This document shows positions 36,300 to 49,242 of a stretch of DNA of 64,000 nucleotides, one piece after another. A program made the position numbers and the translations under genes. The notes beneath the pieces are model-generated. The model ran no database searches, was not told the origin of the DNA, and worked only from the letters and a program-made list of their open reading frames with translations. This DNA comes from Cordia subcordata (lineage: Eukaryota > Streptophyta > Magnoliopsida > Boraginales > Cordiaceae). The DNA is taken from assembly GCA_028554755.1 (NCBI GenBank), contig JAPTOF010000019.1, forward strand, positions 3,668,001 to 3,732,000. Direction: 5' to 3'. Position 1 is the first letter of the stretch; each line of letters starts with the position of its first letter.

Positions 36300-38146
36300 A
36301 TGGAGAAGATGGGAACTGTAGATCCTGAGCTCGAGCAATTGTTCGAGGGCAAAAAGCGCGTCAAAAATCCCTTTGTCCCAATTGGTTCGTTTCTCCTCCA
36401 ACTTTTTTCATGATTCTACAAATTATATGTATATATCATATATATATCAACCTGTGTATATGTTGGATCATATAAGTTGTATTATTATGCATTGAAATGC
36501 GATGAATGCATCTGATTTTAAGAAACTAGATCTGAATGTAATTATTATTTTTTTTTTTAGGATTATAATTTTTGCCGATAGTTAATTGTTGTGTATAATG
36601 TTAACTGAGGCTTTATTTTGAAACTAATGTTGAGCAGGTTCATTGGAAAGATGTGGTGATCTTGGTAGTTAGGCTTAAGTGGGTAAAAGGTAAAGTGCAA
36701 ATAAGAATGTTTTGCTCGTGATTGTATAATAGAATCTATAGTTTATAAGATTATCAGGGTGAGGGTTTAGATTATTACGGTAGTAGAGGGTGTAATGTCA
36801 GAACAAATGGGATTTTTTGCCTTTTACCCACTGGATAAATGATTATTGACGCGGTAATGGTATAATGATGACGGTTGAAGCACTGGGGTTTTTGCGGTGT
36901 TAATTAGGCTGCTTCATGCCCCTGGAGCATGAATTCACTACACCAAGTAGTGTTTATCCAGCAGATTTCCCTGTCTACCTGATAGAGGTGATGCTGGTTT
37001 TTGACTTGACCAATTAAAGATTGTGAAGTAATTGTTCGAGATGATGTTGCATGGATTTTTGACATTGTGTAGAATTTAGTTCCAATGAGGCGAGTACTGC
37101 ACATGAATCCGCCGGAGTGAGTATTGACTGATGGAGAGAAGAGTAACCCTTGATGCGTCCAGGCTCCAACAGTATGAGGAAAATGGCAGAAAGTTTTAAG
37201 GCAAGAGTCTAGTTTGTTGCTTCCGAAGAAATATGGTTGACACTAATAATAAAAGAAAATATTATCTTACCAATTTTTCAAGAGGTTGTATATACATCTT
37301 GTTTAGGTAACTAGAAACCAGTCTTGTAAATGTATAATATAGTGTTACTTGGATTATAAATGTGAACGAAGGAAACGGTCACCTTTTTAATTCAGTAGAT
37401 GGTCCAGTAGGTAAGCTCAAGGCTGCTTCCTATTGTTAATTGTATTGATGTCGTGTAAGTTGGTGGTTCTCATGGTAAGAATGGCAGTCTTCAGTTGGTT
37501 TTTGGCTGTCTACTATTCTTCAGGCAATTGGAGGAGGCTATAGAGAGATGGTATTATGCTTAAATGATGAGTTAGAAAAGTAATGGCTCCAGTTAAGGTC
37601 ACAGTAAATATCTTAAATTTGGTCCGAGTTGCTAGAAGCCAACTGAGGTTGACTCCTTTTGGACAAAGAAGCTAAATGCTCCAATAGGGCATAATTTTTG
37701 TCCAATAATCCCTAGAGAAACACTGCAATATTAATCCTTAAGAAAACATGCTATGCCTCTTTTCAGCTAGAGACAAGCATCTTAGGATAGAGTTTCTTGG
37801 GTAACATCTTGGATTCGAGGCCACTTACTGCTTAGCTTCAGTGTGCTCTTTACACTTGGGCATGTGCCAACTTAATCAAATTGCTTCTATGGAATCACCG
37901 TTATTGAACACTTAACAGGAATTATGATTTCCTATAATGAAGTATGTTTTCATTCCCTTGTCGTTCTTCATCTAATGGCTTTCAGGTGCACTTATCACGG
38001 CTGGAGTGCTCACTGCTGGACTAGTTAGTTTCAGACAAGGAAATTCTCATCTAGGTCAGAAGCTAATGAGAGCTCGTGTAGTTGCTCAAGGTGCCACCGT
38101 TGCACTAATGTTTGGGACTGCTTACTACTACGGGGATAAATTTTAA
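36300..38146 (+). CDS. HIG1-domain protein (hypoxia-induced, respiratory supercomplex factor type)
   Basis: Small inner-mitochondrial-membrane protein of the HIGD/Rcf1 family, associated with respiratory complexes III-IV and hypoxia responses. Two exons, 36300-36384 and 37986-38146, joined in frame (phase 1), give 81 residues, typical for plant HIGD proteins. The N-terminus is MEKMGTVDPELEQLF. Two hydrophobic segments follow (GALITAGVLTAGLVSF and VVAQGATVALMFGTAYYY), with the HIG1 signature QKLMRARVVAQ between them. The 1.6-kb intron carries no gene. The chosen ATG is the first of two in frame (second at codon 4). Small size and two exons make it easy to miss. Confidence 0.9.
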
Positions 38147-40677
38147 ACGATTGCTGCCTGCTGGTTCATAGAATCGCTGCCAAGCGAGTTTTGCTTGTCG
38201 CGGTTTCTCTCTTGCAGAAAGCTTTTAGCTCCATTTCTCCAACCCTTGACAGGGAAACAAAGAGTGTGTATCTTTAACTTGTCTACAAAAGATTTCTTAT
38301 TCTTCTGTTTTCATAATTTAAACGGAGAGCAGATTGTCAGTAGTTTGATCTCAATAAATATTTGTTGGCGAACGCAATCAAGAAATTATGCTCGTGGACG
38401 AGAGCTCACATGGGAATGTAAAACTTGACAAGTACTTATTATTATTTTAGTAGGCTGATATTTTGAAACATTGTTTTTTATTTTTCCATAATTAAATGTT
38501 ATGAAGAAGATTTAATAGTAATTTTCAATAGCAAGAAGTGTCTGTGTAAACGGGAAGTAAATATTACTTTTTCTTTCTGATTATTTGTCCATCGGGGTCA
38601 GGCTGAGCACCGCTGCCATGCCACCATGGACACCACCTCTCTCTTAAATCACAATTCCAGATATTCATAATCTTTCAGTGGCATTTTTTTTTTTAACATT
38701 ATGGAAGCCAGGTTGCAAAGCGATATAATTTCATAAGTTGGTTTAAGTATGATGGTGTTTATTTTGAGTGCTTATAAGTATATTTTACATTTTAGAAGCT
38801 CAAAACAAACACGGCCAAACAGGGTGTTAATCCTGTGAGGTGTAGCAAAAACGGGAATGAAATTGGAAGCACACTAGACCACCAAACTTGCCTTACAGGA
38901 AGGTTCAAACACTATGTTTATGTTTGAATTCTGGGGAAAAGGTTTTTTTTTTTAAAAAAAAAAAGAGAGAGAAGGGATAGAAATATAAGAAAAAAGAAAG
39001 AGAGAGAAAAGAGTTAATTTTTATGAAAGAAAAAGATCACTAAAGATTCTAAATTTATTTTATTTGAATTAGGGAAAAGAATAAAAAGGGAAAACAAATT
39101 TTATATTCAAATGAGATTTTATATTTTTAATTTTATATTCAAACATAAAAACTAATAAAAAAATTCGTTACAATGAAAAAATATATATTTTCCTCTTCTG
39201 AAGGATAATATTTTCTCTGAATGACATAAAAAAACACCATTATCCCAACATCCAAGGATCACATTGGCAACAGCATGTTGACACGTTCCAGCACATCATG
39301 CCTACTTTTTTTTCTCTTCGTCTCCTCTTTATCATTCCACCCTTTGTCTTCTTCTCTTCCTTCTTTTCTTTATCCTCTTCAATCCACCTGATCTTCTCTT
39401 ATTCTCCACCTTACCCGCGTACCCTTTTTGTCTCGTGTTCGTGATTCTTCTTGCATTTTGGGTCAGTTGCAATCTTTCTCTGTTGATCGATTTGAATTAT
39501 CACTTGTTTCTTGAACCTATTGTTGATGGATTCTAATTGATTATGTATGGTTTCTATTTTTATAGTTTTGTGCAGCGCTTGCAAGATTTAGAATAACTTT
39601 TGTCTCCGTATTAATGTTAAAGAATATGATATGCATCTTAAACTAATGTAACCGTGCTGTTGGAACATTGATGACATTGAGAAAAAAGAAAAAAGAAGAA
39701 AGGACAAGTTTACAAGTCTAAGACCCTTGAAGGTCCTAACTAAATAAAGCTTGGCTAAGTGAGAAAGATGATCTTTTTTTTTGTTGTTTGATTAAAAGCC
39801 AGTAGGTGCTTTGTGTTCCTGTTTTGATAGCCGAGTTATGAGTGTAATTTATTGTGAATGTCATTTCCCTGACAGATGCATATTCAGTACTAGGAAACTC
39901 TGGATGTTTACTTAACATCAGAGCCGTTCGAGGATGTTTTTAAAGTTTTATTCTGGTTGCACAAGTTTATAGGTTTCAGACAGGGAAACTACTGAGGCTT
40001 GTATAAAGTTTCTACACTCTGTTTGTATCTAGACAAGTTTAGTGAAGAGTAGAAATTGCTTCAAATTTGTAGTCCTGGGAGTTTGCTAAGGACTTATGTC
40101 TTGAATATATGCCTAGTTCTGCATCCATTTGCATGACAGAAGCAGTTTCACTATCAGAAAGAGGTCAGTCAAGACATATCTCAAATTTTTTATCCCGATA
40201 TATATTTGATCCTCTAGCCACGACGATCTCCCAACACATTTTGCAGTTTCAGTGTATATAGTTGCAGCTAGTTCCCACAGGTGATCTATTATGGTGCTGA
40301 AGTAGTTATTGTTTGTGGAAAATGTTATGCTGGCTGGTGAATGATTTTAGATGGTCTGTAAAAACAGAATGTAGATCAAGATCACAAACTTGAGAGACTT
40401 TTGGTAGACCACATCCTTCCGGTCATGCATGCAACCTAGGCTTGGTTTCTGTTTTTTATGAACTTCAAATTCTTAGAGTTTAGTTGATTACTTTTTGATA
40501 TAGCAAGTGCATGTTATTTTTTAATCTTATCTTTCTTAAGCAATTAGTTCTTAAATTTGTCTGCATTCATTATTTTGGGATGCTGAAATAAACTTTGCTT
40601 TCTCCTCCAATGGCTGTCTGGTTAGCTCTTTGGCTTTTCCACTAGGCAGGTTGGTGAATAAATAATTGTCTCAGAAG
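38147..40677. other. Spacer and probable leader region of the E2 gene
   Basis: The pyrimidine-rich stretch at about 39300-39420 looks like a transcription start and 5' UTR of the E2 gene. A leader intron probably ends at an acceptor near 40646 (CCACTAG). A truncated Tourist-like end (CCAAACAGGGTGTTA) lies near 38814-38829. No other gene seen. Confidence 0.4.
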
Positions 40678-42448
40678 ATGTCTTCTCCAAGCAAGAGGAG
40701 AGATATGGATGTGATGAAATTGTAAGTCTTAGAATGATCTCCTCCATTTAGTTATTGGCTCCGTCTCATCTTGCAAGAACTGCTAAGCCTTTATTTCTTA
40801 TTTAGCAATCACTCTTGCTTTCCAGCATAAAAGATTTCATGAGTCATGAGAAGTATGGAATTCGTTTTGGCTCTTTTTATCTTACATATTTCTTTCCTTG
40901 TTTTGAGTTATAGGATGATGAGTGACTACATGGTGGAGCCAATAAATGATGGGATTCATGAGTTCAATGTCGAGTTTCATGGACCTAAAGAAAGTAATAT
41001 TCCTCTGGCTGTTCTTATATATGTTTGTTCTTTGTGAAGGAGTTCTCTTCTGGACATATGAATGAAATTTGTCATAGGCGAAGATATGATATATTCTGTT
41101 TACAGAAAGCGCATGTCATCTGTTTAGTTCTGCATTAAATTGTTTCCTTCTTGTGCACGTATGATCTGTTTATGTCTTTTGGCTATGAGGCCGAAAACTA
41201 GCCCCAGGATGATAAAAATATTGCTTTTCATTTTTGGCCACTTACTGAATATTAAAATATGTTTGGCCCAGAGGTCTTTGTCAATCTTGGTCTTGCATGT
41301 CACACATTGGTTAATAGCTCTCTGTCATCTTTTGATCTCATAGTTAGCATGGTTTCTGATGATTGCTATGTCCATTAATGATGTCTATTTTTTGCAGGCC
41401 TGTATGAAGGTGGGGTCTGGAAAGTCCGTGTGGAGCTACCTGATGCTTATCCTTACAAGTCTCCTTCCATTGGGTTTCTGAATAAGATATTCCATCCAAA
41501 TGTTGATGAGCTGTGAGTTCGTTAAGCTTTTGTTTGGCTATCACATAATTTACCTTATAAGGTTGTCGGCTGTTGATGAGTGGATCCTGTTGATCAAGCA
41601 ACTTATACTTAATACTGCTTCTAACTGTCAGATTCGACAAGCAAAGTCTTCCGCAAGTAAATTAACATGTTTGGAGTAGCTTGTCATTTTGACTAATTTG
41701 ATTATCTCATTTTCAGATCTGGTTCTGTGTGCTTGGATGTCATTAACCAATCATGGAGTCCAATGTTTGGTAATTGCTCTAATTGTTTATGAACTAATAA
41801 ATCCCTTTTCTTTAGTTTCATGAATCTTGTTATTGGTTTGATGTTGTCATCTAACACAGTATATTTGGGATGCAGATCTTCTGAACGTGTTTGAGGTTTT
41901 CCTCCCACAGCTTTTGCTTTATCCAAATCCTTCAGACCCATTAAATAGTGATGCGGCATCACTGATGATGAAAGATCGGAAACAATATGAACAGAAAGTG
42001 AAAGGTGAATGCTTTATGTTAGCATAGCTTTCATTATGGACTAGAGAGCGTAATGCTTTATTTTCAGAAATAAGAAAATTCAACTTTTCCTTTTTCTTTT
42101 TCTTTAAGGAAGTTGAAACTTTTAGATTGAATTTCTGATAGCCAGGAGCAGTAATAAGTGAAGGTCACGCCTGAAACCCAGAGTAAATGAATATTCTCTG
42201 AAAATATCATACATATAGGGAAGTTAGTCGATTCTTTTCTCAAAGGAAATAAAAAATTGATTTATTAGAGATGATTGGCATATATGTAAGTCACTGCTTT
42301 TTGGGGGACAGAGTACTGTGAACGCTACGCGAAGAAGGTGAATACCACGAGCTCTCTAATAGAAGAGAGTGACGAGAAGATCAGTGATGAAGATCTCAGT
42401 GGACAGAGTGACAGTGATGATGACATTGCTGGATGTCCAGACCCATAA
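40678..42448 (+). CDS. UBC5: E2 ubiquitin-conjugating enzyme, UBC4/5/6 subfamily (UBE2H-like)
   Basis: Accepts ubiquitin from E1 as a thioester and transfers it with E3 ligases. Six coding exons: 40678-40721, 40914-40993, 41398-41512, 41717-41769, 41876-42004 and 42312-42448, all in frame, giving 185 residues. It begins [20 protein letters not shown]. The UBC fold covers about residues 10-150: EFHGPKES, then [28 protein letters not shown] (HPN motif) and [13 protein letters not shown] with the catalytic Cys85. A conserved PNPSDPLN segment follows. The acidic Ser/Asp-rich C-terminal tail ([13 protein letters not shown]) is the mark of this subfamily in plants and of animal UBE2H. Which of the Arabidopsis UBC4, UBC5 or UBC6 is the true orthologue cannot be told here. 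Exons 1, 2 and 4 are small. Confidence 0.95.
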
Positions 42449-43555
42449 GCCAGTAGCCTAGGCCTCCTCATATGATGTTGTATATGCTCATTCTTTCCTG
42501 TTCTATGTAGTATAATTTAGTTTTATTGCAAGTGAAATTGTAAAAGCAAGGTTTAGGGGCATATACTTGATATCGGTTATGTGTAATTTAAGCTGTTAGT
42601 TCATTTCTTTATATTTGGATTACCTGAAGAATGAAATGAAGCTTGGTATTTGTTTGTCTGAAATGAAATGCGCAATACTTCTGTAGTTCCATGGCAATTA
42701 TTCAGGCTGGTTGTCTGTCACTGGATAATATCATTTTAATCTTCAGCTCAACATCATGAGATGATGAAAGCTTTTATGTTGTAGACTTATGTTCTGTAGA
42801 GGCTTTTTTATCTATGACTATGCTGACATGTAGGAGCAGTTGTCAACCTCTTATTGGCTGTAAGAGGAAAAGTTTAAGTTTGTAAAGAGAATATTGGTAT
42901 ATTTATTTGTTGTACTTAACACGTCACCTGACGTGCAGACGTAATTTATTTTGAGCATTGCACATGAACAAATTATAATGTTTTTAAAAGGGTGAGACCT
43001 TTCGATTCCTAAACTCTTATACCATAGCACTTTCCCGTATGATGTGGTGTTATCATCTGTTGAGCTTATTTCACGAAGATCCTAATTTTTAAAGAAAACT
43101 CGGAACCAATTATTTTATGCTCTGATGTTGATATAGTAACTAATCAGGAATAAGTATCCTCAGTAGATGGAAAAAGAATATGAGCTTTCAACTTCAAAAC
43201 ACAGATGCTAGCAAACTGGAGACAGCACCATCTGCTTGTTTTATGCAAGAATTGTGAATTCTTCTATTGGAGAAGAATATGACAGTGAAGGAAATGAAGA
43301 ATCAACCCCATCTCGTTGCCGGCTTGTGACTAATATTAGTATGTTCCAGATGGTTTAGTGCTTGACTTTGTAAATCAATAAACCACAAAGATACAAAACT
43401 TCGTTGTTTTTAACGCCAAATGGCTTCATAATTTATAACTAGCATTAGCCATTGACTGGACATTGGTATCGCCTCATCATGTGTTGAACCAATTAGAAAA
43501 ACTGAAATTTTCTTATCGAAAGACCTGTGAATTTTTTGCATTTCCAGCTGCATCA
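42449..43555. other. 3' UTR of the E2 gene and promoter region of the receptor-like kinase
   Basis: No coding sequence recognised. The E2 3' UTR probably ends near 42600-42700, in T-rich sequence. The open frame immediately upstream of 43556 is in frame with the kinase gene but contains no ATG. Confidence 0.45.
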
Positions 43556-45832
43556 ATGTTTCTGTCATCCGAGATGGATAAAGTTTTCATCTGGGGATGT
43601 CTCATTTCCTTTTCCGTGCTGTTACACACAGCAATGTCTGAAGAAGAAGATGGTTCAAAAGCATTGTTGAGCTTTATGGCAAAGCTTTCTAACAATAATG
43701 GCTTTCCTGATCCCACTCTCGGGTGGAATTCAACTTCTGATCCTTGCAAGGACGAGTGGAAGGGCATCACCTGCGAAAGGCGCAATGTTTCTGTGAGAAA
43801 AATCTCCCTCAACGGATTCATTTTTTCTGGAATTTTTGACCCGAGTACGCTCTGTGATGTGCAGTCTATTGCTGACTCTCTTACTATGATCAGCCTCAAT
43901 GACAACAGACTTAGTGGAGAAAACCTGGAGGAGATAGCAAACTGCAGGCACCTCACTTGCTTGCATATCAGTGGAAACCAGTTATCTGGCAATCTTCCCG
44001 AGTCACTCACCAAGCTAAAGAACCTAAAGCAGCTTGATATATCGCGAAACAAATTCTATGGCTCGGTGCCTGATTTGTCTCGGATATCAGGCCTGACGGA
44101 GTTTTTAGCTCAGAACAATCAGCTCTCCGGGACTATGCCTAATCTTGATTTTACCAACCTGGATACATTCAATGTCTCCTTCAACAACTTCAGTGGAGCT
44201 ATTCCTAGTGGGGCCGCTCACCTCCCTATGACCAGCTTCATCAACAATCCTCAGCTGTGTGGCTATCCACTGCCAAACAAGTGTGCTTCATTGGACTCAG
44301 AGTCGCCATCAGGACCAGCAAAGCCAAAGAGTGGCAACTCCAAGGATCAGATTCTTATGTTTGCAGGATATTTTCTTATAGGTTTGGTTATCTTGTTTTT
44401 CATCATCCTGTGGATCTGCAGAAAGGGCAAGAAAAAAGAAGAGAAGGACGTGGTAGCTAAGAAGGTAGGAGCGATAGACGATAGCATCAACAAGTCTAGT
44501 TTGACCACGGTAGACATCAAACCAGGAATCAGCAAGTCGGATTTTTCAGCTGACGATAGCTCAATAGTTTCATCGTCGCTAATAGTTCTTACAAACCCGG
44601 AAGTCAATGGTTTAAGATTCGAGAATCTGCTCAAGGCTCCTGCCGAGTTGCTCGGGAGAGGGAAGTACGGTAGCGTTTACAAGGTCATATATGAAGATCT
44701 AGGAATGACCCTGGCCGTAAAGAGGATCAGAGACTGGACCATTTCCAGCAGTGATTTCAAGCAGAGAATGCAGAGGCTTAATCAAGTAAAGCATCCTAAT
44801 GTCTTGCCCCCCATTGCCTTCTATAGTACCAGGCAAGAGAAGCTTTTGGTTTACGAGTATCAACAGAATGGCAGTCTTTTCAAGCTCATCCATGGTAATA
44901 ATTTCAACTTTGTGACTCAATTGCATATCCCTTTTCGTTCTTAATATGTTTCTAAGTAGTTGCAAACAGTTGTCTAACACTTGGGGCATGCAATTAGCTG
45001 TTGGATAGTTGATAACTATTATATTTAGCACGTCAAGTAATTTTTCTCAAACTCTAAATATAACAGTTATAAGCTAATTAAAACACTAAAAGCTACATGA
45101 AAAAGCTCTCGAAACATTGTGCCACCAATTAGCAATAATTTGGAGAAATAGTATTTTGACCCAATCAAAACGCTAAACACTGCTTAGACAGTCATTATTT
45201 GGTGTCATCGAATAGTGCCTTAGTTAACGTGTTGTCAATATACTTCAGGAACTGGACAAGACCAATACTTCGATTGGAGCAGCAGGCTTTACGTCGCAGC
45301 ATCAGTAGCCGACGCCTTAGCATTTATGCATCAAGAGCTTCACCAAGACAGGATCGCTCATGGCAACCTGAAATCTTCAAACATTTTGCTGAACAAGAAC
45401 TTGGAGCCTACCATTAGCGAGTATGGTCTTATGGTGGTGGACAATGAGCAAGACCAGTCACTAGGCCTTGCTACTGATAGCTCTCGAGAAAGAGACGACA
45501 GCTACGCAAACTTCAAAGCCGACATTTACGCATTTGGGGTGATTCTGCTCGAGCTACTAACAGGAAAGTTGGTGATGATCAATGGAAAGGATTTGGCTAG
45601 CTGGGTTCTCTCTGCGGTCAGAGAAGAGTGGACTGTGGAAGTTTTTGACAGAAGCTTGATTCAAGAAGGAGCCAGCGAAGAGAGGATGGTTCACTTGCTG
45701 CAGATAGCTATCAAGTGTGTTAATCGATCACCTGAGGCCCGGCCTGGAATGAATCGGGTGGCTTTTATGATAAACAAGCTGAAAGAAGAGGAAGAGAAAT
45801 CAATGGACCTTTCCGAGCCTTTGACAAGTTGA
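43556..45832 (+). CDS. LRR receptor-like pseudokinase
   Basis: Leucine-rich-repeat receptor-like protein of the probable-inactive-kinase class. Exons 43556-44894 and 45249-45832 join in phase 1 to give 640 residues. Order: signal peptide (VFIWGCLISFSVLLHTAM), LRR N-terminal cap (DPCKDEWKGITC), about five LRRs (such as LTCLHISGNQLSGNLPESL), a transmembrane segment at about 264-286 followed by RKGKKK, then the kinase-like domain. The glycine loop LGRGKYGSVYK (366-376) and Lys389 of VAVK type (LAVKR) are present. The catalytic HRD is HGN (484-486) and the DFG is EYG (504-506), so phosphotransfer is unlikely. The start is the first ATG; the Met at 43574 fits a signal peptide equally well. It probably acts as a scaffold or co-receptor; ligand unknown. 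Its intron carries a transposon remnant. Confidence 0.9.
44960..45226. mobile_element. Degenerate hAT-like MITE in the pseudokinase intron
   Basis: The right end, read inverted, is AAGGCACTATTCGATGACACC followed by AGTGTTTAGCGTTTTGA. The latter string is also found inside the left end of the element at 8132-8834. The left end is poorly preserved, so borders are approximate. Confidence 0.45.
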
Positions 45833-48025
45833 AGAAACCACACCGTTTAACCATGGTAGAAGAAGCCACCAAGCATGTTATTGTTGTTTCTCTTGGCTCA
45901 CGCATGTATTTTCAGTTAAGTCATTGTTTTATGGATTGTATGCGACGTTTCTCTATATTTACCTTTCTTGAATACAATCAAATAGTTTTCGTTTGGAGGA
46001 TTAATCTACTAGATGCTTAGTTTTTCTGGTATGATAATTTGAATCGTTTTCAATTGAAAATTATTGATTTGTTTTCTTAATACCTCATTCTCATCTCAAC
46101 ATCTGTCTCTAACACGATCTAAATTCAAGTGATCATTGTAAATCTTTAAGGACGATCTACAATCAAGATTGTTAGCTTCTAAAGAACTAGTAATTCCTTT
46201 TATTAAGTGGGTACCAATGATACGTAGAAAGGCAGGATAGTGTTTAGTGTGTATTGAATGGTCATTCTTCCTTGTCCATACTTTTAAAGCTTCTAGGACT
46301 AAAATTATTCCCTTTTGTTTGATGCTTGATTAGTGACTTTCTTACGATTCCTTAAAGAGTAATAAGGGACCCCGTATTTTACTATGTCCAAAAATAGTCC
46401 AATGCAATCACTATCTCAACTACTTAATTAATTTTAAACCCATAAAATAGATATGGGGTTGAGTTTGACAGCATATTCGGTGGAGCAGTAATCTCCATTA
46501 CAAGAAAAGGTTAGAAAGTGTCAAAAACAATATCATGAAGGCAATTATCATTATCTAGCACATTTCTTAGCTAATTTCCTCCACATGAAGTTGGAGGGTG
46601 TTAAACATATGATTACACCACGTAAAGTTCTTCATGTTTCAGTTGCACTTACACATCAGGCAGCATGTGGCCATGATAGTCTCATTGAACAAGACATTTT
46701 GGAATTGCACATAAATTTTGCCCTGCTGACTTTAAAGCCTCAAGTTTTCACTCATCTTTATCTTCACTCTATGTGATCCCCAAAATTCTTATCCCGTTGA
46801 TGATTCCATCCGCTGACTAAGTTAACCCCTATTAGCTGCAAAGTCAATGTGGCATGAATAGTTCGATTACTTGTCCCAAAATTAAAGCGATAAAATGTCT
46901 AGTTGAACAAAATAACATAATAAAAGATCAAGAAGACCATTCTCACTCCTTACAGCGAGCCAAAGGTCGACTAAATTAGTAGAATAATATGTATTGTACT
47001 TCAAAATTTAAGGAAAATCAATCAATATTCATCAAGTATACATAGGTTTAGCTTTCAATTTACAGCTAATTTTACTCATCTGTATATAATTGCATAAACT
47101 CCAATTTCATAAGCAAATTTCCAGCCCATACCCATTTCAGCCTGCTAGCACTTTAACAGGACACAAGGCAGTCCTCGAAAGTGGCCCAAGGCCCACACTT
47201 TTGCCATAAGATAAGCCATCTTGTCTCCAACAGTTGACCACACTACTCTCAACGGCTGACGCACTACTGTGGCGCGTGTGAACACTCTCTTGACCGTGAC
47301 TATGATACGTTACGTGACACCTCACCCAACAAAGAATAAAAGAAAATAGTACAAAATACGAACAAAAAAGTTGCATCTTTCCTTTTTCTTTTCTCCTCAT
47401 AGTTTTCCTTTTATTCATTTATTTATTCTTTTGGACAAAGCTTGTGACCAGTTGCAGTGTTAAACCTTTTTCCAGTTATGCAGAGTGATAAAAAAACAGC
47501 TACTATTTTCTCTCATTTTCTGTATGCATATATGGGTTTGCAGTATACAGACACATATATGAGTGTGGAGAAACACTGAGGCTGTTCTTCTTTCAGTAGA
47601 AAAATTTCAGAAGCATAGAAAAGATTCTAAGAGCCCCCAGAAGGCTGCCAATCTAGGGTTTTGCTGCTGCAAGAACAGGGGGTGGATATTAAGAGCTTTT
47701 CTTTCTTAAGAGAGTTTCCTTTTAGCATTAGTGGTGGCGTCTCATTATCAAAGTAGGTAAAGATTGAATCTTTTATCTCTTCCCATGTCAACATCTTCTC
47801 TTGTTATTATCATTGATTTGGTAATTTTTTTCTTTTCCATTTGGAAGTGATTGAAAAAATTGCTACCTTGTGGTGCTATACAACCTATCCTCAAATCTGG
47901 GTTGACTTTTTCTGCTTGTGGTCGTGGGGTTTGTGTTCAAGTGTCAAAATCCATCAGGATTATGGATTGGTAAAACAGACAAAAGTTGTTGTTTTTTTTT
48001 TTTTCTTGGTTTTGTTGTTCATAAA
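45833..48025. other. Spacer and leader region of the ATL gene
   Basis: No further gene recognised. A cluster near 47140-47330 is GC-richer (GTGGCGCGTGTGAACACTC, CCGTGACTATGATACG) and may belong to the promoter. The transcribed leader of the ATL gene probably begins within 47480-47700. Confidence 0.4.
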
Positions 48026-48040
48026 ATGAGTTGGGTTTAG
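48026..48040 (+). promoter_or_regulatory. Four-codon upstream ORF before the ATL start
   Basis: ATGAGTTGGGTTTAG ends 17 bases before the main ATG at 48058. If the leader is transcribed from further upstream, scanning ribosomes meet this first; it could lower or condition translation. Confidence 0.5.
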
Positions 48041-48057
48041 TCGATGGAGAAGTAAAA

Positions 48058-49242
48058 ATGGTTTCTTGGTGTCCAAAGATGACGTGTTCAATGTCAGGCA
48101 TTGGAGCACAGAGATGGTTATCTCAGCACACCCATTTGAAAATGTCTTGGGTTCATCATCAAATCTATCAAAAAGATGGTTTTTTGACATATCCACCACC
48201 TGTTCCACCTTTGCCTTCTTCAACCTATGGGGCTACTAGTGATTTTCACAAAGAACCAAGCCCTTCATCATCTTCAGGAACTAGAATTAGTCCAGCTGTT
48301 CTCTTCATTATAGTAATTTTAGCTGTTCTCTTTTTCATATCTGGTCTTCTTCATTTACTAGTCAGATTTCTTGTCAAACACCCTTCGTCTTCTGCACCCT
48401 CTCAGTCTAATACATACCCAGAAATTTCTAGCTCGGATGCGCTTCAGAGACAGCTACAACAGCTTTTTCATCTACATGATGGTGGTCTGGATCAAGCTTT
48501 TATTGATGCATTACCTGTTTTTATGTATGAAGAGATCGTAGGTCCGAAACAGCCGTTTGATTGTGCTGTATGCTTGAGCGAATTTACTGAGAAGGATAAA
48601 CTGAGATTACTTCCAACCTGTAGCCATGCTTTCCACATCAATTGTATAGATACTTGGCTCCTGTCCAACTCAACATGTCCTCTCTGCAGAGCAGCTCTTT
48701 ACAATCCTGGATTCTCGATTGAGAACCCCATGTTCGATTTTGACGATCTGAGAGAAGATGATGGATATCCGGGTCAAGGGGAAAATGTTTTAACAAATAG
48801 TCAGAAGACGGCTGAAATTGAGGAAATAGCAGTTGATAAAGGTGTGTTTCCCGTGAGGCTTGGTAAATTCAGAAAACTGAATGCTGAGGAAGGGGAGGCA
48901 GCTGGGGAGACCAGCAGTAGTAAGTTGGATGCTCGAAGATGTTATTCTATGGGTTCTTATCAGTACGTGGTCGGCAATGCTAATCTCAGGGTAGCCCTTA
49001 ATCACGAGCAGAGTAGGCGCTACACAAATCCCAGAGGGAGAGAGCATGTTGGCAATTCTGTTATTGATGAGAGCGGAGAGGGGAAGAAGATTAGTATTGG
49101 GGCGAAAACTGATAGTTACTCTGTGTCCAAGATTTGGCTATGGTCAAGCAAGCCCAAGTTTGCAAGTTCTTCAGAAGCCTACACGGGTGATCCTTCTCTC
49201 CATATGGACTTACCATATATGCAGAGACCAGAAGGCATTTGA
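48058..49242 (+). CDS. ATL-family RING-H2 E3 ubiquitin ligase (ATL13/ATL46-like)
   Basis: Membrane-anchored E3 ligase, intronless as is usual for ATLs, 394 residues. Order: N-terminal segment, proline/serine-rich stretch ([11 protein letters not shown]), one transmembrane helix (about 78-104, [17 protein letters not shown]), the ATL GLD motif ([14 protein letters not shown] at 142), then the RING-H2 at 169-210. The finger has all eight ligands: CAVC, then C-S-H-A-F-H, NC and CPLC, with the invariant Pro before the last Cys and a Trp (DTWLL) for E2 contact. The long C-terminal tail after the finger is typical of ATL13, ATL46 and ATL47. The frame is open upstream (from 48031) but has no ATG, so 48058 is the start. 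Substrate unknown. Confidence 0.93.
   Translation: MVSWCPKMTCSMSGIGAQRWLSQHTHLKMSWVHHQIYQKDGFLTYPPPVPPLPSSTYGATSDFHKEPSPSSSSGTRISPAVLFIIVILAVLFFISGLLHLLVRFLVKHPSSSAPSQSNTYPEISSSDALQRQLQQLFHLHDGGLDQAFIDALPVFMYEEIVGPKQPFDCAVCLSEFTEKDKLRLLPTCSHAFHINCIDTWLLSNSTCPLCRAALYNPGFSIENPMFDFDDLREDDGYPGQGENVLTNSQKTAEIEEIAVDKGVFPVRLGKFRKLNAEEGEAAGETSSSKLDARRCYSMGSYQYVVGNANLRVALNHEQSRRYTNPRGREHVGNSVIDESGEGKKISIGAKTDSYSVSKIWLWSSKPKFASSSEAYTGDPSLHMDLPYMQRPEGI

Noticed and set aside
43463..43555. N-terminal extension of the pseudokinase and similar extensions of the ATL, WAT1 copy B and 53.6-kb genes
   Set aside because: The extended frames begin with TTG, not ATG; plant nuclear genes start at ATG, so the first ATG was used.
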